From positions 167,659 to 231,658 of the forward strand of contig NZ_JAGQDE010000005.1 in assembly GCF_018069755.1 (NCBI RefSeq): a DNA stretch of 64,000 bases, in the 5' to 3' direction. Within the stretch, counting starts at the first letter, position 1. Each line of letters begins with the position of its first letter. The DNA comes from Ideonella aquatica (lineage in GTDB: Bacteria > Pseudomonadota > Gammaproteobacteria > Burkholderiales > Burkholderiaceae_C). The notes below the pieces were generated by a model, which had not been told where the DNA came from, made no database searches, and saw only the letters and a program-made list of their open reading frames with translations. This document shows positions 16,248 to 25,315 of the stretch, in pieces. The position numbers and the translations under genes were made by a program.

Positions 16248-18008
16248 TCAGCCGCGACCGGCCGCCCTCGCCTCCTCCTGCAGACGCAGCACGCGGCGCT
16301 GGACCTTGCCGGTGGTGGTCATCGGCAGGGACTCGATGAACTCGATCTCCTTGGGGTACTCGTAGGGGGCCAGGCGGCCGCGCACATGCTGCTGCAGCTC
16401 GGCCACCAGCGCCGCATCGCCGTGGAAGCCTGGCGCCAGCACCACATAGGCCTTGACCAGCGCGCCGCGCTCGGGATCGGGCTTGGGGACCACGGCGGCA
16501 TTCGCCACGGCCGGATGACGCACCAGGCAGTTCTCGACCTCGCTGGGGCCGATGCGGTAGCCGGCGGCCTTGAAGACATCGTCGCTGCGGCCCTGGTACC
16601 AGAGGTAGCCGTCCTGATCCATCACCGCGGTGTCGCCGGTGCGGCACCAGCTGTCGTCCACCGGGCCGGTGTACTTGGCCTGGGTGGCGTCGTCGCGCTT
16701 CCAGTAGCCCAGGAAGAACACCGGGTCGGCTTGGCCGTGCACGTCGCGGCGGTGCACGGCCACGTCGCCCGGCGTGCCGCGCGGGCACTCCTGTCCATCG
16801 TCGTCGATCACCGCCACGCGGTGGCCGGGGTAGGCCCGACCCATGCTGCCCGGGCGCGCCGGCCAGCCCGGGGCCGGGTGGCCGTCGGTGCCCAGCGTCT
16901 GGCTGCAGTTGCCGACGATGTAGTTGATCTCGGTCTGGCCGAACATCTCGTTGACGGTGACGCCCAGCGCCTCGCGGCACCAGTGGAACACCGTGTCGCC
17001 CACGGCCTCGCCAGCGCTCATGATCGCCCGCAGCCGCAGCGCATGCTGCTCGCGCGGGCGCGGGCAGGCTTTCATCATCGCCTTGAGCGCCGTGGGGAAC
17101 AGGAAGGTGTTGGTCACCCGGTGGCGTGCCATCAGGGCCAGCGCGCGCTGCGGGTCGAAGCGCTCGGCGCTGGCGACGATGGGCATGGCGAAATACAGGC
17201 TGGGCAGCAGCGCATCCATCAGGCCACCGGTCCAGGCCCAGTCGGCCGGGCTCCAGAACACCGCGTCGGCCGGCACGCCGCCGGGGCCCAGCGCGCGCCG
17301 CGGCGGCCGGCCGCAGCCACTGCGCAACAGGTTCTGGCTGCAGACAAAGCCGCTGAGGTTGCCGATCAGCGCCCGGTGCGGGATCAGCGCACCCTTGGGC
17401 GGACCGGTGGTGCCGCTGGTGTAGATCAGCACCGCGGCCTCGTCGGCATGGGTGCGCACGGCGGTGAAGCGGGCCTGCTCGGCGGCCAGCGCGGCACGCC
17501 AGTCGACGTCGCTGCCGGCGGGCGTGTCCACCGCGATCAGGTGGCGCAGCGCCGGGCACTCGCCGCGCACCGTGCGCAGCGCCGCGATGGTGGACGCGTC
17601 AGCCAGCGCCACCACCGCCTCGCTGTCCTGCAGGCGGTACAGCAGGGCCTCCGGGCCGAAGAGCTGCGACAGCGGCATGGCCACGGCGCCCAGCTGATAG
17701 ATCGCGATGTGGGCGACGGCGGTCTCGACACGCTGTGCCATCACTACCGCCACCCGGTCGCCGCGCTGCACGCCCAGGCGCCTCAGCACCCGGGAGAGCC
17801 GGTTGGCCTGCGCCTGCAGCTCACCAAAGCGCGTCAGGCGCACCGGGCGTTCGGGGTGGTCGGTGCGCAAGGCCACGCGCCGCGGGTGGCTGCGGGCCCA
17901 GCGACCGCAACAGACCTGGGCGATGTTGAAGTGGGTGGGGACCTGCCAGGTCAGGCCACCATGCAGGGCGGACCAGGCGTCAAGGGCATCGGGCAGCGGG
18001 GCGGACAT
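16248..18008 (-). CDS. AMP-dependent acyl-CoA synthetase
   Basis: ANL-superfamily enzyme that activates a carboxylic acid with ATP and CoA, probably a medium-chain or acetyl/propionyl-type acid. Seen: the P-loop LIYTSGTTGPPKG (about residues 207-219), FWSPADWAWTGG, the A5-like MFGQTEINYIVGN, the A7-type GDTAVMDQDGYLWYQGRSDDVFK and the terminal lysine motif TTTGKVQRRVL. Length 586 is normal, apart from an extra Gly/Arg/Pro-rich loop (SGCGRPPRRALGPGG, around 244-258) that most relatives lack. It stands alone, divergent from the chemotaxis-type signalling genes. Confidence 0.88.
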   Translation of the reverse strand: MSAPLPDALDAWSALHGGLTWQVPTHFNIAQVCCGRWARSHPRRVALRTDHPERPVRLTRFGELQAQANRLSRVLRRLGVQRGDRVAVVMAQRVETAVAHIAIYQLGAVAMPLSQLFGPEALLYRLQDSEAVVALADASTIAALRTVRGECPALRHLIAVDTPAGSDVDWRAALAAEQARFTAVRTHADEAAVLIYTSGTTGPPKGALIPHRALIGNLSGFVCSQNLLRSGCGRPPRRALGPGGVPADAVFWSPADWAWTGGLMDALLPSLYFAMPIVASAERFDPQRALALMARHRVTNTFLFPTALKAMMKACPRPREQHALRLRAIMSAGEAVGDTVFHWCREALGVTVNEMFGQTEINYIVGNCSQTLGTDGHPAPGWPARPGSMGRAYPGHRVAVIDDDGQECPRGTPGDVAVHRRDVHGQADPVFFLGYWKRDDATQAKYTGPVDDSWCRTGDTAVMDQDGYLWYQGRSDDVFKAAGYRIGPSEVENCLVRHPAVANAAVVPKPDPERGALVKAYVVLAPGFHGDAALVAELQQHVRGRLAPYEYPKEIEFIESLPMTTTGKVQRRVLRLQEEARAAGRG

Positions 18009-18180
18009 GGCAGGAGCCTAGCACCCTGGCCGCAGCCATCGGGAGCAGCCCGGTCGCGGCGCACCGGGTCCAACGATTTGAGCAGGATCAAACCCTGCGT
18101 CAGTAACCGGGACGGAGCAGTCGGCAGTGTGCGACCAGATTGACACCGGATCTTGACCTTGGCAAAGCACAGCGGGGAAC

Positions 18181-21084
18181 ATGGCCGGACTGCCACCGCC
18201 CGTCCCCCGTCCCTGTCCCGTGAACCAGTCCGCCGCCCCTGTCACCGCTACTCACGAGCTGCCCTGGGTGGTCGCCATCGGCGCCTCCGCGGGCGGGCTT
18301 GAGGCCCTGCAGCAGTTCTTCGCGGCGCTGCACAGCCCGACCGGAGCTGCCTTTGTCGTCATCCAGCACCTGGCACCTGACCACAAGTCGCTGATGGCCG
18401 AGCTGCTGGGCCGACACACCACGCTGCCGGTCTGCACCGCCCAGGAAGGCATGGCGCTGCAGCCCGACCAGGTCTACCTGATGCCGCCGGGCGTCTCGAT
18501 GTCGCTGGCCATCGACACGCTGCACTTCGAGCCCCGTCCACCCCAGGGTCTGGCGCTGCCGATCGATCATTTCCTGCTGTCGCTGACCCAGCATGCGCCG
18601 GAGCGCGTGGTGGCCGTCGTGTTGTCGGGGTCCGGCTCGGATGGCAGCGTGGGCGCCGACGCGCTGCGCCGGGCGGGCGGCTACGTGCTGGTGCAGGCGC
18701 CCGACAGCGCCAAGTTCGACAGCATGCCGCGCAGCGTGATGGCCAGCACGGCGGTGGACGCCGCGCTGCCCCCGACCGCATTGGCCGAGCTGACCCAGGA
18801 GATCCTGCGCGGCGAATCGGCCCGCATGGGCCAGGGCGACCTGCTGGCCTCGCGGCAGCTGCGTCCCGCGCTGCAGCGCATCTTCGACGCGCTGCTGGAG
18901 CACAGCCGCATTGACTTCAGCGTCTACAAGCTGCCCACGGTGCTGCGCCGGCTGGAGCGGCGACTGCTGGTCACGCGCGCCTCCACCGCCAACGAATACG
19001 CCGACCGGCTGGAGAAGTCATCCGAGGAGCGCGAACGCCTGCGCCGCGAGTTGCTGATCCCGGTGACCAGTTTCTTCCGCGACCCGGCCTCCTTCGAGGC
19101 CCTGACACGGCAGGTGCTGGAGCCGCTGCTGCGCGAGCGCCGCGGCCAGACGGTCCGGCTGTGGTGCGCCGGCTGCGCCTCGGGCGAGGAGGCCTACTCG
19201 CTGGCCATGGCCTGCGTCGAGACGGCCGAGCGGCTGGGCGTGGGCGCCTCGATCAAGGTCTTCGGCACCGATGTCGATCCGCAGGTGCTGGACATCGCCG
19301 CCCAGGGCCGATACCCCGCGGTCACGGCCGAGGCGCTGGGTCCGCAGCGGCTGGAGCGCTTCTTCGTGCGCCAGGGCGAACTGTGGGTGGTGCGGCCCGA
19401 GCTGCGCCAGCTGGTGCTGTTCGCGCGCCACAACCTGCTCGATGACGCGCCGTTCACGCGCATGGACCTGGTCTCCTGCCGCAACACGCTGATCTATTTC
19501 CAGACCGCCGCGCAGGAGCGGCTGCTGCGCCGCCTGCAGTACGCGCTGCTGCCTGGCGGCACGCTGTTCCTGGGCGCCAGCGAGTCGCTGGGGCCGATCC
19601 AGGCCGACTTCTCCACGCTGGACAGTCTGCACAAGATCTACCGCCTGGAGCGGCCGGTGACCACCGCCTCGACGCTGCGCGACGCCTTTGCGCGCAGCAC
19701 CCAGACTGTGCGGCCCCTGCACGCGGCCGGCGCGCCGGTCAGCCCGCGCAGCCTGATCGACCAGGGTCTTCACCAACTGATGACCTCCTGGCTGCCGGCC
19801 AGTCTGCTGATCTCGTCGCAGCGTGAGCTGATCCACGCCTGGGGCCCCACGCGCCGCTACCTGCGCATGCCTGAAGGTGAAGGCTCGCTCGACGTGATGC
19901 GTATGCTGCCCGAGCGGCTGGGCCCGGTGGTGCTGCACCTGCAGCACCTGGTGCAGGCGGATCGGCAGTTGCACCGCTCGGCGCCGGTAGAGCTTGAGAT
20001 CGACGGCGTGACCCAGCGCCTGGTGGTCCACGCCCAGCCGCTGGAGGCCGGCCATGCGCATGACGGCGTGCTGGTGTCGATCGAGGCCCTGCCGCCGCGC
20101 CCCGAGTCGGGCCCTGCCGAGACCCCGTCGGTCGACGCGATCGGTGCGCTGGAGCAGGAACTCAGCGCCACCCGTCAGAGCCTGCAGGCAACGATCGAGG
20201 CGCTCGAATCCTCGAACGAGGAGCTGCAGTCCACCAACGAGGAACTGATGTCCTCGAACGAGGAACTGCAGTCCACCAACGAGGAACTGCAGTCGGTCAA
20301 CGAGGAGCTCTACACCGTCAACGCCGAGTTCAACGCCAAGCTCGACGCCCTCAATGCCTTGAACGCCGACCTCGAAGGCATGGCCCAGGCCACCGGGCTG
20401 GCGACCATCTTTGTCGACCAGGCGCTGTGCCTGGTGCGCTTCACGCCCGAGGCGGCGATGCTGTTTCGCCTGCGCCAGAGCGACCTGGGCCGCTCGATCG
20501 AGGACTTCAACTCGTTGCTCGACTACCCCGGCCTCAGCACCGACCTGCGCCAGGCGCTGCACCAGGACACGCCGATCGAGCGCATGGTCGACGGCCCGCA
20601 CGACACCCGCTTCATGGCCAGCATGGTGGGCTACTCGCACCGGCCCGGGCTGCCGCGCCGCGCCGTGGTCACCTTCATCGACATCACCCGGGTGCGCGAT
20701 GCCACGCTGCTGCAGGACCTGATCGACTCGCTGCCCGAACACATCGCCGTGCTCGATGCCCAGGGCACGATCCGCCGCGTCAACCGCGCCTGGAGCGATT
20801 TCGCCCGTGCCAATGGCGGCGAACATTCGCCCCTGGTGGCCGTCGGGGCCAACTACCTGGCGGTGCTGGCGCGCTCGGACCATCCGATGGCCCGCACCAC
20901 GCTGTCGGGGCTGCACGAGGTCATCGCCGGCCGACAGCCCGAGTTCCGCCAGGTCTACGACTGCCACGGTCCGAGCGAGCAGCGCTGGTTTGCGATGTAC
21001 GCCCGCCCCTTCCCGGCCAAGGGTGGGGGCCTGGTGATCACGCACTTCCGGCTGCCGGGCCATCCGGGGAATCTCACGCCATGA
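18181..21084 (+). CDS. CheB-CheR-PAS fusion (chemotaxis methylesterase/methyltransferase hybrid)
   Basis: A 967-residue cytoplasmic signalling protein. Residues about 28-215 are a CheB methylesterase domain with GASAGG (Ser36), VIQHLAPDH (His61) and [10 protein letters not shown] (Asp155 region). About 240-500 is a CheR methyltransferase ([31 protein letters not shown] near 328, [12 protein letters not shown]). About 660-725 is a coiled coil of repeated [11 protein letters not shown] units, then two PAS domains (about 730-840, 850-960). No receiver domain precedes CheB. The start may be ATG 18181 or the GTG near 18220. The stop overlaps the downstream kinase (ATGA), so they act together. Confidence 0.92.
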   Translation: MAGLPPPVPRPCPVNQSAAPVTATHELPWVVAIGASAGGLEALQQFFAALHSPTGAAFVVIQHLAPDHKSLMAELLGRHTTLPVCTAQEGMALQPDQVYLMPPGVSMSLAIDTLHFEPRPPQGLALPIDHFLLSLTQHAPERVVAVVLSGSGSDGSVGADALRRAGGYVLVQAPDSAKFDSMPRSVMASTAVDAALPPTALAELTQEILRGESARMGQGDLLASRQLRPALQRIFDALLEHSRIDFSVYKLPTVLRRLERRLLVTRASTANEYADRLEKSSEERERLRRELLIPVTSFFRDPASFEALTRQVLEPLLRERRGQTVRLWCAGCASGEEAYSLAMACVETAERLGVGASIKVFGTDVDPQVLDIAAQGRYPAVTAEALGPQRLERFFVRQGELWVVRPELRQLVLFARHNLLDDAPFTRMDLVSCRNTLIYFQTAAQERLLRRLQYALLPGGTLFLGASESLGPIQADFSTLDSLHKIYRLERPVTTASTLRDAFARSTQTVRPLHAAGAPVSPRSLIDQGLHQLMTSWLPASLLISSQRELIHAWGPTRRYLRMPEGEGSLDVMRMLPERLGPVVLHLQHLVQADRQLHRSAPVELEIDGVTQRLVVHAQPLEAGHAHDGVLVSIEALPPRPESGPAETPSVDAIGALEQELSATRQSLQATIEALESSNEELQSTNEELMSSNEELQSTNEELQSVNEELYTVNAEFNAKLDALNALNADLEGMAQATGLATIFVDQALCLVRFTPEAAMLFRLRQSDLGRSIEDFNSLLDYPGLSTDLRQALHQDTPIERMVDGPHDTRFMASMVGYSHRPGLPRRAVVTFIDITRVRDATLLQDLIDSLPEHIAVLDAQGTIRRVNRAWSDFARANGGEHSPLVAVGANYLAVLARSDHPMARTTLSGLHEVIAGRQPEFRQVYDCHGPSEQRWFAMYARPFPAKGGGLVITHFRLPGHPGNLTP

Positions 21085-22331
21085 CCCTGCGCCCCTCGAT
21101 GGTCGGCTCCGAGACCGACGCGCCTTCGGCCACGGTGCAGCGCTTTCAGAACGAGCTGTCGCAGCACCTGGAAGAGCTGCGCGAGCAACAGGCCGCCACG
21201 GAGCAGGCGCTGGCCTGGTTTGCCAGTCTGTTCGAGGCGCTGCCAGTGCCGGTGCTGCTGCTCAGCGAAGTGGGCACGGTGGTCGAGGCCAATGGCAGCG
21301 CGGTGGACTACCTGGCGCTGTCGCGGCCGCTGCCGCGGGCGCCACTGATGCTGCGGCGCCTGCTGGATGGCCGGGACGCCGACCTGCGCTGGGTCAACGC
21401 GCTGGCGCGCGCCCGCACGCACGGCGAGGCCACGCTGGACGAGCAGGCGCTGAAGCCGGGCAACGGCCAGCACCGCATCGCCCGCATCGTGCTGCGGCGG
21501 GTGGACAACGCCGAGGCGGCGGTGCGCGGTGTGGCGCTGATCTGTTCATTGATCGACCTGACCGATGCGGTGCAGGCGCGCGAGGCCGAGCAAGCGCGCC
21601 AGCAGGCCGAGAGCCGCCAGCGCGAGGCCGAGACGCGCAGCCAGGCGCGCGCCCAGACCCTCTCCCGCGTCAGCCACGAGCTGCGCACGCCCCTGAACGC
21701 CATCATGGGCTTTGCCCAGTTGCTGATGGCCGATCTGGACCACCTGCCCGCCGAGCACCGCCCCTACCTGGCCCACATCCGCAGTGCGGGCGCCGACCTG
21801 CTGGGCCTGGTCGAGGAGGTGCTGGACATCAACCGTGCCGAGAGCGGCCAGCTGAAGCTGGACATGGTGGCCGTGACCCTGGCCGACGAGGTGCATTCGG
21901 CGGTGGAGCTCAACCGCGCCGCAGCGGATGCGCTGGAGATCCGCATCGACAGCGACCTGGTCGAGGTCCCACGGGTGCGCGCCGACGCGCTGCGCGTGCG
22001 CGAGATCCTGATCAACCTGCTGTCCAACGCGATCAAGTACGGCCGCCATGGCGGCCAGGTGCGACTGCACGCCGGCCATGACGAGCACCAGGCCTGGATC
22101 GATGTCGAGGACAACGGCATCGGCATCGCCCCGGACCTGCTGCCCCAGCTGTTCGAGCCCTTCAACCGCCTGGGCTCGGAGCGCAGCCGCATCAAGGGCC
22201 ACGGCCTGGGCCTGAGCATCTGCAAGAGCTACGCCGAGCAGATGGGCGGCCGACTGTCGGCGCGCTCGACGCCCGGCCAGGGAAGTTGTTTCACGCTGAC
22301 GCTGCCGCGCTGGGACCGCGGCCGCGGCTGA
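21081..22331 (+). CDS. PAS-containing histidine kinase coupled to the CheB-CheR fusion
   Basis: A 416-residue sensor kinase with no membrane segment. Residues about 15-45 form a coiled coil, about 45-160 a degenerate PAS domain, and 165-195 a Gln/Arg/Ala-rich coiled coil. HisKA follows with the phospho-acceptor His199 in SRVSHELRTPLNAIMGF, then the ATPase domain with NLLSNAIKYG (about 315), DNGIGIAPDLL and GHGLGLSICKSYAEQMGG. No receiver domain is attached and no response regulator is adjacent. The start overlaps the CheB-CheR stop by four bases, so the sensor input probably comes through that protein. Confidence 0.92.
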   Translation: MTLRPSMVGSETDAPSATVQRFQNELSQHLEELREQQAATEQALAWFASLFEALPVPVLLLSEVGTVVEANGSAVDYLALSRPLPRAPLMLRRLLDGRDADLRWVNALARARTHGEATLDEQALKPGNGQHRIARIVLRRVDNAEAAVRGVALICSLIDLTDAVQAREAEQARQQAESRQREAETRSQARAQTLSRVSHELRTPLNAIMGFAQLLMADLDHLPAEHRPYLAHIRSAGADLLGLVEEVLDINRAESGQLKLDMVAVTLADEVHSAVELNRAAADALEIRIDSDLVEVPRVRADALRVREILINLLSNAIKYGRHGGQVRLHAGHDEHQAWIDVEDNGIGIAPDLLPQLFEPFNRLGSERSRIKGHGLGLSICKSYAEQMGGRLSARSTPGQGSCFTLTLPRWDRGRG

Positions 22332-22808
22332 TCACCAGGCCGCCAGGTCCTCGCCGCTGACGCGGCAGATGCGCCAGTCGGGCAACACCGTCGCGCCCAT
22401 GGCCTGGTACATCGCGATCGCGTTGGCGTTCCAGTCCAGCACCGACCACTCGAAGCGGCCGCAGCCGCGACCGGCCGCCAGACGGCCCACCGCCCGCAGC
22501 AGGGCGCGGCCAATGCCGGCGCGGCGGTGATCGGCCTGCACGTAGAGGTCCTCCAGGTACAGGCCCGGTCGGCAGCGGAAGGTGGAGAAGTTGGTGAAGA
22601 ACAGCGCAAAGCCCACCACCGCGCCATCCACCTCGGCCACCAGGCATTCGGCCACCGGCCGCTCGCCGAACAGGTGCGGATGCAGGCGCTCGGGCGTGGT
22701 CTCGACCAGGTGCGACAGTTGCTCGAACTCGGCCAGCTCGCGGATCAGGCCGACGATGGCCGGGACATCGGCCGGCGCCGCCGCGCGCAGTTGAAATGGC
22801 TTATCCAT
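22332..22808 (-). CDS. GNAT-family N-acetyltransferase (diamine/SSAT-like)
   Basis: A 158-residue cytoplasmic acetyltransferase. Seen: the start LRAAAPADVPAIVGLIRELAEFEQL, the family signature FFTNFSTFRCRPGLYLEDLYV (about 72-92), the acetyl-CoA loop ADHRRAGIGRALLRAVGRLA, and the ending SVLDWNANAIAMYQAMGA. The FSTFxxxPGLYLEDLYV pattern matches spermidine/diamine acetyltransferases and their bacterial relatives. The true substrate (a diamine, thialysine or antibiotic-like amine) is not decidable. It is convergent with and abuts the kinase gene. Confidence 0.88.
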   Translation of the reverse strand: MDKPFQLRAAAPADVPAIVGLIRELAEFEQLSHLVETTPERLHPHLFGERPVAECLVAEVDGAVVGFALFFTNFSTFRCRPGLYLEDLYVQADHRRAGIGRALLRAVGRLAAGRGCGRFEWSVLDWNANAIAMYQAMGATVLPDWRICRVSGEDLAAW

Positions 22809-22868
22809 GGGGACGATTCTGTCACCCGCGCGCCAGCAGGCCCGGCAGCGGCCCTCTACCATCGGGCC

Positions 22869-23807
22869 ATGACTGACGCCTACCTGCCGCGCCGCGCCGG
22901 CCGTTCACTGTTCGTGCCGCTGCGCGGGCTGGACTACCACCTCACCGTCTGGGGCGATGCCTCGATGGCCACGCCTGATCGCCCACCGCTGCTGCTGTGC
23001 CATGGCTACATGGACGTGGGCGCGTCATTCCAATTCATGGTCGACGCGCTGGCCGCGCTGGAGGGCGACACACGTTGGGTGATGGCGCTGGACTGGCGCG
23101 GCTACGGCCACACCCGCGTGCCGCCCACCGACCACTACTGGTTCCCGGACTACCTGGCCGACCTGGATGCGCTGCTGGACGGCCGTGTCGCGGGCCTGGA
23201 TGCGCGCCAGCGGCCGATCGACCTGCTGGGCCACAGCATGGGCGGCAATGTGGTGATGCACTACGCTGGCGTGCGGCCCACGCGCGTGCGCCGCTTGGTC
23301 AATCTGGAGGGCTTTGGCATGCCCCGCACGGAACCCGATGAGGCGCCGCGCCGGCTGGCCAAGTGGCTGGACGAGCTGGCCGAGGCCGCGCCGCTGCGCA
23401 GCTACGACAGCGCCGAGGCCGTGGCCGCGCGCCTGCGCCAGACCAATCCGCGCCTGCTCGAGGACAAGGCGGCCTGGCTGGCGCGCCGGTGGGCGCAGCC
23501 GGACGCCACGGGCCGCTGGCACATCCTGGGCGATCCGGCGCACAAGCGCATCAACCCGCTGCTCTACCGGGTGGAGGAGGTGCTGGCCGCCTGGCGCCGC
23601 ATCAGCGCGCCGGTGCTGTGGGTGGACGGCGACCTGACCGACCTGTCGCTGTGGTGGGGCCAGCGCTACAGCCTGGCCGAGTTCGACCAGCGCATCGCCG
23701 TGGTGCCGCAGCTGCGCCGTGAGCGGCTCTCGCCCTGCGGCCACATGCTGCACCACGAGCAGCCCGAGGCCCTGGCGGCCCGGCTGCTCGATTTCCTGGG
23801 CCGCTGA
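22869..23807 (+). CDS. Alpha/beta hydrolase
   Basis: A 312-residue cytoplasmic alpha/beta-fold hydrolase. Seen: the oxyanion strand LLLCHGYMDVGASFQFMVD (about 37-55), DWRGYGHTRVP, the nucleophile elbow LLGHSMGGNVVMHYA (Ser about 119), VLWVDGDLTDLS carrying the likely acid, and a late CGHMLHHEQPEALA with the catalytic histidine. The start at ATG 22869 lies 60 bases from the divergent acetyltransferase. Related proteins act on esters or epoxides, and the substrate is open. Confidence 0.88.
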   Translation: MTDAYLPRRAGRSLFVPLRGLDYHLTVWGDASMATPDRPPLLLCHGYMDVGASFQFMVDALAALEGDTRWVMALDWRGYGHTRVPPTDHYWFPDYLADLDALLDGRVAGLDARQRPIDLLGHSMGGNVVMHYAGVRPTRVRRLVNLEGFGMPRTEPDEAPRRLAKWLDELAEAAPLRSYDSAEAVAARLRQTNPRLLEDKAAWLARRWAQPDATGRWHILGDPAHKRINPLLYRVEEVLAAWRRISAPVLWVDGDLTDLSLWWGQRYSLAEFDQRIAVVPQLRRERLSPCGHMLHHEQPEALAARLLDFLGR

Positions 23808-25187
23808 TCAGCGGGCCACCATGCCGCGCCGGTCACCCGGCTCCAGCCAGTGCGGCCGCTCGGACAGCGGACGCAGCGCCAGCGCGCGCGAGCGCCCCTT
23901 CACCTGGGCACCCAAGGCCACCGGACAGGCGCCGGTGTCGGCGTGGTCCATGGCCGTGGCCAGCAAGGGCTCGAAGGCACTGCCCAGCGGCTGGCCATAG
24001 TCCTCGGCCACGGCGCAGGTGGCGTCGAAGCCGTCGAAGTAGCGGCCCTCATTGCGCGCGTTGACCGACTCGAAGTTCACCACGCTCCAGGTGGTGCCGC
24101 AGCCATCATCCTGGGGCAGGAAGCCCACCGGCTTGCCGCAGCTGGTGTCGCCCACGGTGACCACCTGCACGAAGGGGCGCAGCGCGTTGATCAGTTGCTC
24201 GCTGGCCGAGCAGGTGCGCTGGCCGGTCAGCAGGTACACCCTGGACAGGCCCAGCGCATTGGCCGGATTGCCAAAGGCATAGACCTGGTTGCTGGACGCA
24301 TGCCGGTCGTTGTAGAGCAGCTTTGAGTAGGTCTGGCCGGCAGTGCGCGGCGCCGACACATACGAGGCCAGGCGCCCCGAGGTCGACACCAGGCCGCCGC
24401 CGTTGTAGCGCAGGTCGATCACCACGTCCTGCACGCCAGCCTGGCGGAACTGCGCGAAGGCGGTGTCAAACGGCCGCTCGGCCTGGCTGACCATGTCCTT
24501 GAGCTGCAGATAGCCCACCGTGCGACCGCCCGGCGTGCTGATCACACTGGCGTTGGTCACCGGCACCAGGTCATAGACGCGCGAGACCAGCGTGACGGTG
24601 CGCTGCGACACGCCGTTGTCGAGCAGCAGGGTCAGCGACTGGCCCGTGGCGCTGGCCGCCAGGGCCGAAAAATCATTGGCGGCGATCAGCTCGGACACCG
24701 GCCGGCCGTTGATGCGCAGGATCTCGTCGCCACGCACCACCCCGGCGCTGGCAGCGGGCGAGCCGGGCTCGATGTAGCGCACATAAAGCGGCCAGTCGGG
24801 ATGTCCCGTGACCTCGAGGCCGGCGACCATCACGCCGTAGCCCAGGGTCTGGCCATCGCCGAAAAAGCGCTGGTAGTCGATGGTCGGCGTGGCATAACTC
24901 CAGCCGTCGGCCGGAAAGCTGGTGTTGCCGCGGAACAGCAGCGCATCGAAGTAGGTCTCGACGCTGGCGTAGTTGGCCGGGTCGGGCTTCGGGCTGATGG
25001 CGTACCAGAAATACCAGTCGGCCATGTAGTCGGCCAGCCAGATCTTCTGGTCGGTCACTGAACAGCTCAGCGGCGGCGGCGGGCCCCCATCGCCCCCACC
25101 CCCGCCGCCACAGGCGGCCAGCACCAGACCGGCCGCCGCGGCCCCCAGACCGGCGCGCCCCCGGCGCCACAGCTCGTTCATCCTCAT
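23808..25187 (-). CDS. S41-family C-terminal-processing-like peptidase, lipoprotein
   Basis: A probable outer-membrane or periplasmic lipoprotein protease (459 residues). The lipobox LVLAACGGG is followed by a Gly-rich stretch. A PDZ domain (about residues 135-205: [27 protein letters not shown]) precedes the S41 core: [27 protein letters not shown], and the catalytic [16 protein letters not shown] with the nucleophile Ser and [11 protein letters not shown] with the general-base Lys. ATG 25187 (MRMNELW) is chosen for its AGGAG at usable spacing; ATG 25193 is too close to that site. It is divergent from valS. Confidence 0.85.
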   Translation of the reverse strand: MRMNELWRRGRAGLGAAAAGLVLAACGGGGGGDGGPPPPLSCSVTDQKIWLADYMADWYFWYAISPKPDPANYASVETYFDALLFRGNTSFPADGWSYATPTIDYQRFFGDGQTLGYGVMVAGLEVTGHPDWPLYVRYIEPGSPAASAGVVRGDEILRINGRPVSELIAANDFSALAASATGQSLTLLLDNGVSQRTVTLVSRVYDLVPVTNASVISTPGGRTVGYLQLKDMVSQAERPFDTAFAQFRQAGVQDVVIDLRYNGGGLVSTSGRLASYVSAPRTAGQTYSKLLYNDRHASSNQVYAFGNPANALGLSRVYLLTGQRTCSASEQLINALRPFVQVVTVGDTSCGKPVGFLPQDDGCGTTWSVVNFESVNARNEGRYFDGFDATCAVAEDYGQPLGSAFEPLLATAMDHADTGACPVALGAQVKGRSRALALRPLSERPHWLEPGDRRGMVAR

Positions 25188-25218
25188 CTGCATCTCCTGT
25201 GCCTGGGCGACCACCGCC

Positions 25219-25224
25219 TACAAT
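25219..25224 (+). promoter_or_regulatory. Candidate -10 element upstream of valS
   Basis: TACAAT lies 92 bases before the valS start in the 128-base gap between the divergent S41 and valS genes. No good -35 hexamer is found at 17-18 bases upstream (TCCTGT is there), so the assignment is weak and rests on the -10 match alone. Confidence 0.3.
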
Positions 25225-25315
25225 CCCAGCAACTCCCCAGGTGGCCCCTGCGTTGACATCCAATGGGTGTCCAGGCGTTGCCATGGCCACTGCCTGTTGC
25301 CAGTATCCCCCCGCC

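Noticed and set aside
16026..18143. A 705-residue plus-strand open frame opposite the acyl-CoA synthetase
   Set aside because: His/Gln/Val-rich antisense sequence. Only its first part, 16180-16240, looks protein-like and is reported as a possible remnant.
20190..20345. Short tandem DNA repeat (gaggaactgcagtccaccaac units)
   Set aside because: It encodes the coiled-coil heptads of the CheB-CheR-PAS protein, so it is a protein repeat and not an independent element or CRISPR.
19018..21063. A 681-residue minus-strand open frame opposite the CheB-CheR fusion
   Set aside because: Antisense shadow of a gene with strong CheB, CheR and PAS motifs.
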